Shown: positions 19,024-27,421, counted from the stretch's first letter. The stretch: 64,000 nt of DNA from UKL13-2 sp044229235 (GCA_044229235.1 JBGATH010000001.1:62001-126000); one strand, 5' to 3'. The notes: generated by a model from the sequence alone, not told the origin. A program made the numbers and translations.

Positions 19024-19627
19024 GCTGCTTTTCGCGGTCGTGCTGGTATGGGCGCTGCCGGTGCTGCGGGCAGACGCGCAACCGGCGACCTATCGCATTG
19101 ACGCGCAGGAAACTGCCGCCGGCTATGAGACGCGTTTTCTCGGCGTGTTGCCCATGCGCGGCGACTTCAAGCGTAGCAGCGGCATGTTGATTTACGATCC
19201 GGCCACGCGCTCGGGCAGTGTCGAGGTGCGCATCGAGGCGGCCAGCATGGTCTCGAGCACCGCCAAGGCCGAGGGCACGGCACGCGGACGCGACTTCTTC
19301 AACGTCGAGCGCTATCCGTTCATCACCTTCAGCGCGGCCAACTTTGCCTTCGACAGCGACCGCCTGCGCACGGTGGAGGGGATGCTGACGCTGGTCGGTG
19401 TCACGCAGACGGTGACATTGGCCATCAGCAACGCCCACTGCGAGCCACTGGTTTGTCGCGCGGACGGCGAAGTGGTGGTGCAACGCTCGCGCTTCGGCAT
19501 GAAGGCCTGGTCGCGCATGGTGAGCGACGACGTGACCATCCGCATCAGCCTGGTGGCGCGACTCGCCGCGGCCGCCGAAACGGCAGCGGTGCCGGCGGTT
19601 GAGACGCCGCCGGCGCTGGCCAACTAG
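19007..19627 (+). CDS. YceI-family periplasmic lipid-binding-like protein
   Basis: A 206-residue protein with a signal peptide (MTRMPRLLFAVVLVWALPVL, cleavage near ADA-Q). The mature part follows the YceI lipocalin-like pattern: ATYRIDAQETAAGYETRFLG, GTARGRDFFNVERYPFITF, MLTLVGVTQTVTLAI and a late RSRFGMKAW. Relatives bind polyisoprenoids, but most are uncharacterised. Two in-frame ATGs (19007 and 19016) lie inside the end of hslR; neither has a well-spaced ribosome binding site, so translational coupling to hslR is likely. A Pro/Ala-rich tail follows the domain. Its stop codon overlaps that of the convergent yidB-like gene by two bases. Confidence 0.88.
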   Translation: MTRMPRLLFAVVLVWALPVLRADAQPATYRIDAQETAAGYETRFLGVLPMRGDFKRSSGMLIYDPATRSGSVEVRIEAASMVSSTAKAEGTARGRDFFNVERYPFITFSAANFAFDSDRLRTVEGMLTLVGVTQTVTLAISNAHCEPLVCRADGEVVVQRSRFGMKAWSRMVSDDVTIRISLVARLAAAAETAAVPAVETPPALAN

Positions 19628-20025
19628 CGTTTCAGGAACGCACCGAGCATGCTCTCGATCGAACTGGTGTCGGCGGGTACCTGTCCGTGCGGCGTGATCT
19701 TGTCGATGAGTTGCGGCAGCATGTCGGCCAGGCCGCCCGACACTTCACCGTGCGACATGCCCAGCTGGCCGGCAATGTCCCTGATCTTGTCCGAACCCAG
19801 CACCTGGCTGAGTTGATCGGCATTGATCGGCAGGTTCTGCCCGGTGCCGATCCACGAATCCATATGCTGGCCCATGCCGGCTTTCTGGAAGGCATCGATG
19901 AGGCCGCCGAGGCCGCCATTCTGGCCCTGGCCGGAAAGCATCTGCATGGCAATCTGCACCAGCGGGTTGTTGCCTTGTTGCTGGCCGCCCATCAGGCCGC
20001 CGAGTAATCCGTCGAGTAGTCCCAT
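19624..20025 (-). CDS. YidB/DUF937 family protein
   Basis: A 133-residue glycine- and glutamine-rich protein: MGLLDGLLGGLMGGQQQG at the start, GLGGLIDAFQKAGMG in the middle, and a C-terminal LADMLPQLIDKITPHGQVP, which is the YidB/DUF937 signature. No signal peptide or membrane span. Function is unknown; E. coli YidB is a homologue. AGGAGCTTGCA precedes the ATG. The stop overlaps the yceI stop, so the two transcripts converge with no room for a terminator between them. The upstream cinA-like gene ends 55 bp before its start on the same strand. Confidence 0.85.
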   Translation of the reverse strand: MGLLDGLLGGLMGGQQQGNNPLVQIAMQMLSGQGQNGGLGGLIDAFQKAGMGQHMDSWIGTGQNLPINADQLSQVLGSDKIRDIAGQLGMSHGEVSGGLADMLPQLIDKITPHGQVPADTSSIESMLGAFLKR

Positions 20026-20080
20026 TGCAAGCTCCTGTCAGTTGCGCGGTCAATCCGCGGTCGGGTGTGAAAACGTGTCG

Positions 20081-20824
20081 CTATTTCAACTCAAATTCAA
20101 AACCGAGATTGTGAACTTCGTCCTTCATCTGCCGCATGGCCACCGGCACCGCCGCTGGGTCGCCACGAATGGACAATTCGATGATACGACCGTTGGGAAG
20201 ATGTTGCGGCAGGCTGGATAGCTTGACGGTGGGAAAGCCGCTGACGATGCGGTTCATGGCATCGATCAGGTGGCTCTCGCCGGCTTCGCGGATGACGATG
20301 ATTTCCTCCGCAAACGGCTCGCCGTGAAAAAGGTGCGGGTATTTCGTGTCGAGCACCCACTCCATCATCGGCCAGGCCATTTCCGGAAAGCCCGGAAGGA
20401 AATGATGGTCGCCCACCGAGAATGCGGCGATCTGGTTGTAGGGGTTGGGGATGATACTCGCGCCCAGCGGAAACTCGGCCATCTTCAATCGATTGGGCGT
20501 GATCTCAAAGTTCGGCTTGGCCTGCATGGCCGCCACTGCGTCGGGATGGGCGTGCAGCGCTACGCCGAGGGCGGCAGCCGCGCATTGGCGCGTGTAGTCG
20601 TCCGGTGTGGCGCCGATGCCGCCGAAACTGAAGACGATGTGGTCCGAGGCAAAGGTCTCTTTCAGCGTGGCAACGATCTGCGGAGGTTCGTCACCGAGGT
20701 AGCGGGCGTAACTTAACTGCAAGCCGCGTTTGCCGAGATGTTCAATAACCTTGGACAGGTGCTTGTCCTGGCGTTTGCCGGAGAGGATTTCGTCCCCGAT
20801 GATGAGTGCGGCGAAGGTACGCAT
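20081..20824 (-). CDS. CinA N-terminal-like / molybdopterin-binding (MoaB/Mog) domain protein
   Basis: A 247-residue protein made of a MoCF_biosynth-type domain: AALIIGDEILSGKRQDKHL at the start, then IVFSFGGIGATPDDYTRQ, which corresponds to the GGxGxTxDD motif. The start at 20824 is the family's normal N-terminus; the longer frame overlaps the next gene. It lacks the C-terminal amidohydrolase domain of full CinA. Such stand-alone proteins are usually named competence/damage-inducible protein A; their reaction is not established, though the fold binds molybdopterin in MoaB/MogA. It begins 9 bp after the TauE-like gene, so the two are co-transcribed. Confidence 0.83.
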   Translation of the reverse strand: MRTFAALIIGDEILSGKRQDKHLSKVIEHLGKRGLQLSYARYLGDEPPQIVATLKETFASDHIVFSFGGIGATPDDYTRQCAAAALGVALHAHPDAVAAMQAKPNFEITPNRLKMAEFPLGASIIPNPYNQIAAFSVGDHHFLPGFPEMAWPMMEWVLDTKYPHLFHGEPFAEEIIVIREAGESHLIDAMNRIVSGFPTVKLSSLPQHLPNGRIIELSIRGDPAAVPVAMRQMKDEVHNLGFEFELK

Positions 20825-20832
20825 GAAGGTGG

Positions 20833-21615
20833 TTAAACCGTCCGGAAAAAGATGTCGTAGGCAAAGCGGCACATCAGTGCCGAGATGATCAGCAGGAAGA
20901 ATACACGCAGGAAGGCACTGCCTTTGGCGATCGCCATGCGCGCGCCGAACCAGGCGCCCGCCACATTGCACAGTGCCAGCGGAATCGCCAGCTTGTAGTG
21001 GATGTTGCCGCTCCAGGCAAACCATGCCGTGGCGGCGATGTTGGTGGTGATGTTGACCACCTTGGCGGCAGCGGATGCCGTCAGGAAATTAAAGCCCAGC
21101 AGGCCGACGAAGGCGAAAATCAGGAAGCTGCCGGTGCCGGGGCCGAAGAAGCCTTCGTAGAAGCCGAGGATGCTGCCGACCAGCACGGCCACCAGCCGCT
21201 CGTGGTGCGCCGCGAATTTGGGTTGATGCAGGTTGCCGAAGTCCTTTTTCAGGAACGTGTGGATCGCCACCACCACGAGCAGCAGCAGGATGACCGGCTT
21301 GAGCAGCGTCGGGTCGATCATCGACACGGCACGCGCGCCAAGAAACGCGAAGACGGCGGCGAAGGCCGCAGCCGGCAACACGGATTTCCAGGGCACCGAT
21401 ACTTCGCGCGCAATTTTGGCCAACGCCACCGAGGTGCCTGCCAGCGAGATGACCTTGTTGGTGCCGAAGATGGTGGCCACGGGTGCGCCGGGCAGGAACA
21501 CCAGCAGGGCCGGCACCTGGATCAGCCCGCCGCCGCCGATCACCGAATCAACGAATCCGGCGAAAAAAGCCAGCGCGCAGAGGGCGGCGAGGCCCCAGGA
21601 CAGATCCAGTTCCAA
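20833..21615 (-). CDS. TauE/SafE (TSUP) family sulfite/anion exporter-like permease
   Basis: A 260-residue membrane protein with about eight hydrophobic stretches. The duplicated family motif is visible: FFAGFVDSVIGGGGLIQVPAL near the N-terminus (first part FFAGFVDSVIGGGG) and GFYEGFFGPGTGSFL in the second half. TSUP proteins carry sulfite, sulfoacetate or similar anions; the substrate here cannot be named, and no sulfur-metabolism gene lies nearby. It lies between the PEBP gene and the cinA-like gene on the same strand, with gaps of 25 and 8 bp. Confidence 0.88.
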   Translation of the reverse strand: MELDLSWGLAALCALAFFAGFVDSVIGGGGLIQVPALLVFLPGAPVATIFGTNKVISLAGTSVALAKIAREVSVPWKSVLPAAAFAAVFAFLGARAVSMIDPTLLKPVILLLLVVVAIHTFLKKDFGNLHQPKFAAHHERLVAVLVGSILGFYEGFFGPGTGSFLIFAFVGLLGFNFLTASAAAKVVNITTNIAATAWFAWSGNIHYKLAIPLALCNVAGAWFGARMAIAKGSAFLRVFFLLIISALMCRFAYDIFFRTV

Positions 21616-21640
21616 CAGCGAAACGTTCGACTGCCGCGGT

Positions 21641-22270
21641 CTAGATACGCACGTCTGGATTCAGCGTGTAGAAGCCGGTGAGGGCAGCCTCGGCCAGCAC
21701 GTGCCCCGTCATCGCGGCGCGCACCTCGGCGCCGGAAAAGCGGCCTTCGACGCCGAGCCGCGCAACGTCGAGCGCGAATACCGTAAACGTATACCGGTGC
21801 GGGATCTCATCGTTCCACGGCGGGCAGGGGCCGTCGTAGCCGTAGTAATCGCCGCCCATGTCGCCGTCGCCGGCGAACCAGCCGGTGTAATCGTTGATGC
21901 CCTGGCGCGTGCCGTTGGCCGCCACTGGTCCGGGCTTGCCCTTTGCCGTCACAGTGGATGAATACTCGCCGGCACCGATCTCGGTGGTGGTGGCGGGAAT
22001 GTCGACCAGCACCCAGTGAAAGAAATCCACGCGCGGCAGCGATTCGGGCACCACGCGCCCTTCCTTGTTGACGTCGTCGCCCTTGCTGGGCACATCCGGA
22101 TCGTGGCAGATGACGACGAAGGACCTGGCCTCGGCCGGTGCCTCGCGCCAGGCGAGGTGCGGATTGCGATTGGTGGAGAGCGTGGCGTGCGTCGACGCAT
22201 CCATTTTGCAAAAGGCGAACTCGGCCGAAATCGGCGTGTGGTGGTTGAAACTCTTGCTGGTGATCTTCAT
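21641..22270 (-). CDS. YbhB/YbcL (PEBP, Raf kinase inhibitor-like) family protein
   Basis: A 209-residue protein of the bacterial phosphatidylethanolamine-binding-protein family. Seen: a ligand-site segment with HDPDVPSKGDD, FFHWVLVDIPA, and a later GYDGPCPPWNDEIPHRYTF, which holds the conserved PCPP-x-HRY motif. No signal peptide, so cytoplasmic. Function in bacteria is not established. The Met at 22270 is chosen because AAAGGA lies 5 bp upstream; a Met two codons earlier is possible. About 50 residues in the middle (the WFAGDGDMGGDYYG stretch) make it somewhat longer than E. coli YbhB. Confidence 0.88.
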   Translation of the reverse strand: MKITSKSFNHHTPISAEFAFCKMDASTHATLSTNRNPHLAWREAPAEARSFVVICHDPDVPSKGDDVNKEGRVVPESLPRVDFFHWVLVDIPATTTEIGAGEYSSTVTAKGKPGPVAANGTRQGINDYTGWFAGDGDMGGDYYGYDGPCPPWNDEIPHRYTFTVFALDVARLGVEGRFSGAEVRAAMTGHVLAEAALTGFYTLNPDVRI

Positions 22271-22392
22271 GGGCATCCTTTGGCGTGTCGCCGGAATATT
22301 TGCGCCGCGTGGTGACGCAACAATGCGTGTGGATCGCCGCGGGCCTGACTGCCGGCCGCAGACGCGGCGATTTTCAGCGGACTTTAGGCCGT

Positions 22393-23364
22393 TTAGTTTG
22401 TGCCCGCTTTGACGTCCAGCAACTCGACATCGAACAGCAGCGTGGCATTGGGCGGAATGACGCCACCCGCGCCGCGTTCGCCATAGCCGAATTGCGGCGG
22501 GATGATGAGGGTACGCTTGCCCTTGACCTTCATGCCGGCCACGCCCTGGTCCCAGCCCTTGATGACGCGGCCGGCACCCAGCGGAAACGAAAACGGCTGA
22601 CCACGATCGACGGAACTGTCGAACTTGCCGCCCTTGCCATCCGGCTTGGCGGGGTCGTAAAGCCAGCCGGTGTAGTGCACCACCACCGGCATGCCGGGAA
22701 TGGCCATTTTGCCGTCGCCCACATTGCGGTCGATGATGGTGAGGGTCTTGACGTCCTTGGGCAGGGGGTCAGAAGGTTTCAGATTGAGCGGGCTGCTGAG
22801 CGGAGCGGGCGCAGGCACCGGCGTGGTTGACGGTGGTGTGCTGCCGGCGGTGGTCGTGGTGGTTTGGCCGGTATCGATCACGTCCGCCATTTCCACGTCG
22901 AACAGCAGCGTGGAATTCTTTGGGATCTTCGGGCGTTCGCGGTCGCCGTAAGCCAATGCCGGCGGGATGATCAAGGTGCGCTTGGCGCCGACTTTCATGC
23001 CGAGCAGCCCCTGCTCCCAGCCCTTGATGACGCGGCCGGCACCGAGCATGAAACTGAACGGCACCGGCTTCGTGCGCGAGGTATCGAACTGCTCACCCTT
23101 GCCGTCGGGCTTGCTCGGGTCGTACAGCCAGCCGGTGTAATGCACCAGCACGGCAAAGCCGTTGGCCGCGGGCTTGCCCTTGGCGTCGCCCGGCTCGCGG
23201 TCGACGATGGTCAGTTCCGTCACGGTGGCCGGCAGCTTGTCCTTGGCGCTCAGCATCACCGGCTTGGCCGGGGCGGGCGCATCGGCCTGCGCGTGCAAAT
23301 GGAAAATCGGCAGCAGGCACGCGACGAGCGCGGCGGCCGCCAGCTTGGGAGTGGTTGCGTTCAT
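22393..23364 (-). CDS. Exported FKBP-type peptidyl-prolyl isomerase with two FKBP domains
   Basis: A 323-residue protein with a signal peptide (MNATTPKLAAAALVACLLPI, cleavage near LHA-Q) and two FKBP_C domains, about residues 45-165 and 190-320. Each has the VHYTGWLYDPxKPDGKG strand, GAGRVIKGWxQG and a KRTLIIPP strand. A Thr/Pro-rich linker (about 168-190) joins them. The enzyme would catalyse proline isomerisation and aid folding in the periplasm. Bacterial FKBPs usually have one catalytic domain; this looks like an internal duplication. The second copy ends YGERGAGGVIPPNATL, the canonical form, whereas the first has YGDRERPKIPKNSTL. Confidence 0.92.
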   Translation of the reverse strand: MNATTPKLAAAALVACLLPIFHLHAQADAPAPAKPVMLSAKDKLPATVTELTIVDREPGDAKGKPAANGFAVLVHYTGWLYDPSKPDGKGEQFDTSRTKPVPFSFMLGAGRVIKGWEQGLLGMKVGAKRTLIIPPALAYGDRERPKIPKNSTLLFDVEMADVIDTGQTTTTTAGSTPPSTTPVPAPAPLSSPLNLKPSDPLPKDVKTLTIIDRNVGDGKMAIPGMPVVVHYTGWLYDPAKPDGKGGKFDSSVDRGQPFSFPLGAGRVIKGWDQGVAGMKVKGKRTLIIPPQFGYGERGAGGVIPPNATLLFDVELLDVKAGTN

Positions 23365-23388
23365 GGGTCTTTCGTTCCGAAGGTTTTA

Positions 23389-25215
23389 TTATTTGCCGAG
23401 GACGATGCCATCCCGCCGGGGATCGGCGCCGCCCTGCCAGCCTTGTGAAGTACGCATGATGCCATGCAATCCGCTGGGCATATCGAAGCTGCGCACCTCG
23501 TGGCCCATCGCCTGCAGCGCCGGGCCGAGTGCTTCGACGGCGGTGCCTTTCTCAAGTTCCGTCGGCCCGCCGCGGCTGCCGTAATGCGGCATCGCGATGG
23601 CGGCCTGCATGTCCATGTTCCAGTCCAGCGTGGCCACCAGGGCCTGCGCGACGAAATTGATGATCACCGAGCCCAGCGCGCTGCCGATGACGCTGTGCAA
23701 TTCGCCCCTGTCGTTGAGCACCATGGTCGGCGCCATCGAGCTGCGCGGACGCTTGCCTGGCGCGACGGCATTGGCTACTGCCACGCCGTCCTTCACCGGC
23801 AGCATCGAGAAATCGGTGAGCTGGTTGTTGAGGAAAAACCCGCGCACAAAAATGCGGCTGCCGAATACCGATTCCACCGACGTCGTCATGCTGATAGCAT
23901 TGCCCCACTTGTCGACGATGGAGAAATGGCTGGTGCCCGGACGTTCCAGCGCCCAGCCTTCGGTGACCTTGGCAGCGATGCCGGCGGGCACGCCCGCTTC
24001 AGCGCGGCCCATCGATTTTTCGGCGCGAATCAGTTCGCTGCGCTGCTTGTTGTACGCTGGATCGGCCAGCCCCTTGAGCGGGACGGCAACAAACTGGTCG
24101 TCGGCGAGATAACGTTCCCGGTCGGCGTACGCGAGCCGCGCGGCTTCGGAGAGCAGGTGCACTGCCTGCGCCGACACCGGCCGCATGGTCGGCATGTCGA
24201 ACCGTTCCAGCGCCTGCAGGATCTGCAGGATGGCAATGCCGCCCGACGAGGGTGGCGGCATGCCGCAGATTTGAAACTTGCGATACGGCCCGCACAATGC
24301 GGCCGGCGTGCGTGCCCGGTAATCGGCCAGGTCTTTCTCCACCATGTGGCCCGGATTGGTCGGGTGATTGCGAATCGCCGCCACCATGTCCCGGGCGATG
24401 TCGCCGCTGTAGAAGGCATCGGCGCCATCCCTGGCGATGCGCTTGAGCGTGGCGGCGTATTGCGGATTGCGGATGATCGCGCCGATGGCCTTGGGCGATC
24501 CTTCGGCGGTGAAGAACATCTCGCGCGTGACCGGGTTCTGCTTGATCACGGTATCGTTGACCAGATGCACATGCAGGCGCGGCGGCAGCGCGAATCCCTG
24601 CTCGGCGATGGCAATCGCCGGCGCGAATAAATCCGCCCAGGGCAACTTGCCGTGGCGCCGGTGCGCCAGCTCCAGCGCGCGCAGCACGCCGGGAACACCC
24701 ACCGATCGCCCGCCCACCACCGCTTCGGCAAATCGCAGCGGCTTGCCGGCGCTGTCGAGGAACAATTCAGGCGTGACGCCCATCGGCGCGGCTTCGCGCC
24801 CGTCGTAGGTGCTGACGGCTTTTTTTGTGGCATCGAAATGCAGGATGAATGCGCCGCCACCAATGCCCGAGGACTGCGGCTCAACCAGGCCCAGCACCAG
24901 CTGCACGGCGATGGCCGCATCGGTGGCGCTGCCGCCGCGTTCGAGCATGGTCATTGCCGCCTCCGCCGCGAGCGGATGCGCGGCCGACACCATGAACTCC
25001 TTCGCCGTGACCAGATTCTTGGCTTTGCTCGCGGACGGCAGTTCCGGCAGCGGCGGGGCGTCGGCGCGCTGGGCGAAGGCGGGCGCCGACAGCAAGCTGC
25101 ACACAAACAGCAAACTCCAGAACTGGCGAGGCTTCCAGGCCAAAAATGCCCGTAAATGCCCGCCAATGCTTGAGTTTTGGCTTCTTGTGCTGGGGGTGCG
25201 CCGCCGATCAATCAT
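23389..25215 (-). CDS. ggt: Gamma-glutamyltransferase
   Basis: Periplasmic gamma-glutamyltranspeptidase of 608 residues that cleaves glutathione and other gamma-glutamyl compounds. It matures by self-cleavage before Thr428 in PGTSHFSIVD; large- and small-subunit regions are both complete (GGGAFILH near 119-126, PPSSGGIAIL near 321-330). The signal peptide core is LLFVCSLLSAPAFA with cleavage near residue 49. The first 35 residues are odd: codons about 13-35 are the 66-bp repeat copy 4, so the N-terminal basic region of the signal peptide is repeat-derived. No other Met exists before residue 75; a TTG within the repeat is an alternative start. Confidence 0.93.
   Translation of the reverse strand: MIDRRRTPSTRSQNSSIGGHLRAFLAWKPRQFWSLLFVCSLLSAPAFAQRADAPPLPELPSASKAKNLVTAKEFMVSAAHPLAAEAAMTMLERGGSATDAAIAVQLVLGLVEPQSSGIGGGAFILHFDATKKAVSTYDGREAAPMGVTPELFLDSAGKPLRFAEAVVGGRSVGVPGVLRALELAHRRHGKLPWADLFAPAIAIAEQGFALPPRLHVHLVNDTVIKQNPVTREMFFTAEGSPKAIGAIIRNPQYAATLKRIARDGADAFYSGDIARDMVAAIRNHPTNPGHMVEKDLADYRARTPAALCGPYRKFQICGMPPPSSGGIAILQILQALERFDMPTMRPVSAQAVHLLSEAARLAYADRERYLADDQFVAVPLKGLADPAYNKQRSELIRAEKSMGRAEAGVPAGIAAKVTEGWALERPGTSHFSIVDKWGNAISMTTSVESVFGSRIFVRGFFLNNQLTDFSMLPVKDGVAVANAVAPGKRPRSSMAPTMVLNDRGELHSVIGSALGSVIINFVAQALVATLDWNMDMQAAIAMPHYGSRGGPTELEKGTAVEALGPALQAMGHEVRSFDMPSGLHGIMRTSQGWQGGADPRRDGIVLGK
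25112..25177 (+). repeat. 66-bp hairpin repeat, copy 4 (inside the 5' end of ggt)
   Basis: Full-length copy with arms AAACTCCAGAACTGGCG and CGCCAATGCTTGAGTTT. Unlike the other copies it lies within a reading frame, encoding part of the ggt signal peptide on the minus strand. Its length (66 bp, a multiple of three) keeps the frame open. Confidence 0.88.
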
Positions 25216-25237
25216 GCTGACTGGGGCCTGAACAATT

Positions 25238-25264
25238 CCCTTCCCCGGCGTAGGCCGGGAAGGG
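25238..25264 (-). terminator. Possible terminator of gabD
   Basis: Hairpin with arms CCCTTCCCCGGC and GCCGGGAAGGG (one bulged C) around a GTAG loop, lying 64 bp past the gabD stop on the minus strand and followed by AATTGTT. The tail is only moderately U-rich. The sequence also resembles the CCCCGGCGnAGGCCGGGG motif found at 35.1 kb, so it may be a repeat remnant. Confidence 0.4.
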
Positions 25265-25327
25265 CGGATTCAATGCAGACAACTTCGTCCGCAGGCCCGC
25301 GCGCCCGCAGTTTGCGCAACACCCCGC

Positions 25328-26812
25328 TCAAACGTTCAGGCACAGGTACTTGATCTCGAGATAGTCCTCAATGCCGTATTTCGAGCCTTCGCGACCGAGC
25401 CCCGATTGCTTCACGCCGCCGAACGGCGCGACCTCGTTGGAGAGGATGCCGGTGTTGATGGCCACCATGCCCGACTCCAGCGCCTCGGCCACGCGAAATA
25501 CGCGGCCCACGTCGCGGGCAAAGAAATACGACGCCAGGCCGAACTCGCTGTCGTTGGCCAGGGCGATTGCCTCGGCCTCGGTGTTGAACTTGATGAGCGG
25601 CGCGATCGGGCCGAAGGTTTCTTCCGTCGACACCTTGGCGCTCATCGGTACATCCGTCAGCAAAGTGGGTTCAAAAAAGCGCCCGCCCAACGCACTGCGG
25701 TATCCGCCCACGAGCACCTTTGCGCCTTTGGCCACGGCATCCTTCACATGGCTTTCCACCTTGAACAAGCCCTGCTCGTCGATCAGCGGACCGACATTCA
25801 CGCCGTTATCGGTGCCACGCCCGACCTTGAGCGTGGAAAGTTTGGCGCGGAATTTCTCGGCGAAGGCGTCGTACACCGCCGCCTGCACGTAGATACGGTT
25901 GGCGGTCACGCAAGTCTGGCCGGCGTTACGGAACTTGCACATCATCAGCGCATCGGCCGCGGCGTCGAGGTCGGCATCATCAAACACCAGGAACGGCGCA
26001 TTGCCGCCCAGCTCCAGCGACAGTTTCTTGATGGTATCGGCGCTCTGGCGCATCAGGATGCGGCCGACTTCGGTCGAGCCGGTGAAGGACAGTTTGGTCA
26101 CGGTCGGGTTAGAGCACAGTTCCTGGCCGATGGCCGGCGCCGAGCCGGCCGCACCAGTCACCACGTTCAGCACGCCCTTGGGCAAACCGGCGCGCGCGGC
26201 CAGCTCAGCCATCGCCAGCGCCGACAGGGGTGTCTGCTCGGCGGGCTTCAAGACCATGGTGCAACCTGCAGCCAGCGCCGGGCCGGCTTTGCGTGTGATC
26301 ATGGCGTTCGGAAAATTCCACGGCGTAATCGCCGCGCACACGCCGATCGGCTGCTTGATGACGATGAGGCGCTTGTCCGGCAGGTGCGGTGGAATCACGT
26401 CGCCGTAAATGCGCTTGCCTTCCTCGGCGAACCACTCGATGAACGACGCGCCGTATAGGATTTCGCCCTTGGCCTCGGCCAGCGGTTTGCCTTGCTCGGT
26501 GGTGAGGATCAGCGCCAGGTCATCGGCGTTGAGCAGGATCAGGTAAAACCAGCGGCGCAGAATGGCCGCGCGCTGCTTGGCCGTGAGCGCGCGCCAGCCA
26601 GGCAACGCGGCTTTCGCCGCCTCGATGGCGCGGCGCGTTTCGGCCGCACCGCAGTCCGGCACGCAGGCGATGATGCCACCGTCGGCCGGATTGTCGACAT
26701 CGAACAGCATTCCCGAATCCGCCGTCACCCACGCCCCGTCGATGTACGACTCGGTACGCAGCAGGCTCGGGTCCTTGAGGGCGGGCATCGGGGAGGAATG
26801 GGGGGCGTTCAT
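25328..26812 (-). CDS. gabD: NAD(P)-dependent succinate-semialdehyde dehydrogenase
   Basis: Aldehyde dehydrogenase of 494 residues. Catalytic Cys301 (NAGQTCVTANR) and Glu267 (LELGGN) are present, with the cofactor motif FTGSTEVG at 243-250 and PWNFP at 164-168. GQTCVTANRIYVQ and ITPWNFPNAMITRK are typical of GabD, which oxidises succinate semialdehyde to succinate in 4-aminobutyrate degradation. A related specificity (glutarate semialdehyde) cannot be excluded. CCGGAG lies 5-10 bp before the ATG. No GABA transaminase gene is in this window. Confidence 0.9.
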   Translation of the reverse strand: MNAPHSSPMPALKDPSLLRTESYIDGAWVTADSGMLFDVDNPADGGIIACVPDCGAAETRRAIEAAKAALPGWRALTAKQRAAILRRWFYLILLNADDLALILTTEQGKPLAEAKGEILYGASFIEWFAEEGKRIYGDVIPPHLPDKRLIVIKQPIGVCAAITPWNFPNAMITRKAGPALAAGCTMVLKPAEQTPLSALAMAELAARAGLPKGVLNVVTGAAGSAPAIGQELCSNPTVTKLSFTGSTEVGRILMRQSADTIKKLSLELGGNAPFLVFDDADLDAAADALMMCKFRNAGQTCVTANRIYVQAAVYDAFAEKFRAKLSTLKVGRGTDNGVNVGPLIDEQGLFKVESHVKDAVAKGAKVLVGGYRSALGGRFFEPTLLTDVPMSAKVSTEETFGPIAPLIKFNTEAEAIALANDSEFGLASYFFARDVGRVFRVAEALESGMVAINTGILSNEVAPFGGVKQSGLGREGSKYGIEDYLEIKYLCLNV

Positions 26813-26955
26813 GCAGGGCTCCGGAAGATGGACGGCGAGACAATGGTGCAGGCCGACATTCTAATACCGCCACAGGTGCGGCGCGGGTCTTGAGGCTTGG
26901 TACCACAGACACAAGCTGCGCTCCGGCGGGGCATGGCTGCCAGCAGATCGCGGCG

Positions 26956-27288
26956 TTACGGCGACGTCTTCAACAACGGCCTGAGGTCCTCAAGTTTGTC
27001 GAACAGGTGCCAGACATAGTCGCGCGTGCCGTTCACGCGGTGCGGATGCAAGTCCGCGAGCACCGGGTCGTTGCAGTAGTGATCAAACGCCTCCTTCGAC
27101 GCCCACTCCACCAGGATCATTACTTCGCGAGGCGCAATGTCCCCCGTTTCGGCTTCGCGAAATATTCCCAGCGCCACCACCCGACCGCCGTGTGACTGAA
27201 CCTCCTTCGCCGACCGGCGCGAGTAGGCCATGTACTCGTCGCGGTTCGAAACATTGAACAGGTTCAAGGCATACACCGGATTGCTCAT
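26956..27288 (-). CDS. NIPSNAP/DUF1330-like small protein
   Basis: A 110-residue protein starting MSNPVYALNLFNVSNRDEYM, preceded by GAGCAAGA. The fold pattern is a dimeric alpha/beta barrel (ferredoxin-like): a first strand with YALNLFNV, VVALGIFREAETGD, VMILVEWASKEAFDHY and a C-terminal VWHLFDKL. The family includes NIPSNAP, DUF1330 and EthD-like proteins; specific function unknown, and there is no catalytic motif I can name. The longer open frame upstream is rejected because it would cross the 27315-27346 repeat. It probably forms its own transcription unit. Confidence 0.65.
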   Translation of the reverse strand: MSNPVYALNLFNVSNRDEYMAYSRRSAKEVQSHGGRVVALGIFREAETGDIAPREVMILVEWASKEAFDHYCNDPVLADLHPHRVNGTRDYVWHLFDKLEDLRPLLKTSP

Positions 27289-27314
27289 TCTTGCTCCTCT
27301 GGACGCCAGCATTG

Positions 27315-27346
27315 GTAGTCCGGATGCCGCGCATCGCAGTCCGGGA
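27315..27346 (+). repeat. 32-bp GTAGnCCGGA...TCCGGG repeat, copy A
   Basis: A 32-base imperfect palindrome beginning GTAGTCCGGATG and ending CAGTCCGGGA. It matches copy B (27390-27421, opposite strand) at 22 of 32 positions. The pattern GTAGnCCGGA..GCGnAnTCCGGG is a common scattered repeat in proteobacterial genomes. Confidence 0.6.
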
Positions 27347-27389
27347 AAAGGTGGTGGTCGGTGACAGTTCATTCAGGTGGGGATCGACT

Positions 27390-27421
27390 CCCCGGAATAC
27401 GCTGCTCTACTTCCGGGCTAC
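27390..27421 (-). repeat. 32-bp GTAGCCCGGA...TCCGGG repeat, copy B
   Basis: Inverted relative to copy A, 43 bp away. Read on the minus strand it begins GTAGCCCGGAAG and ends GTATTCCGGGG. Its TAG provides the stop codon of the orphan gene at 27418. Confidence 0.6.

Noticed and set aside
22333..22371. Hairpin ATCGCCGCG / CGCGGCGAT as terminator of the FKBP gene
   Set aside because: The T-rich tail lies on the + strand side only, while both neighbouring genes are on the minus strand. The loop is also long (21 bases). Left unassigned.
27311..27340. Ninth copy of the 66-bp repeat (CCAGCATTGG at 27306-27315)
   Set aside because: Only about 10 bases match; the rest belongs to the 32-bp GTAG-type repeat and there is no right arm.
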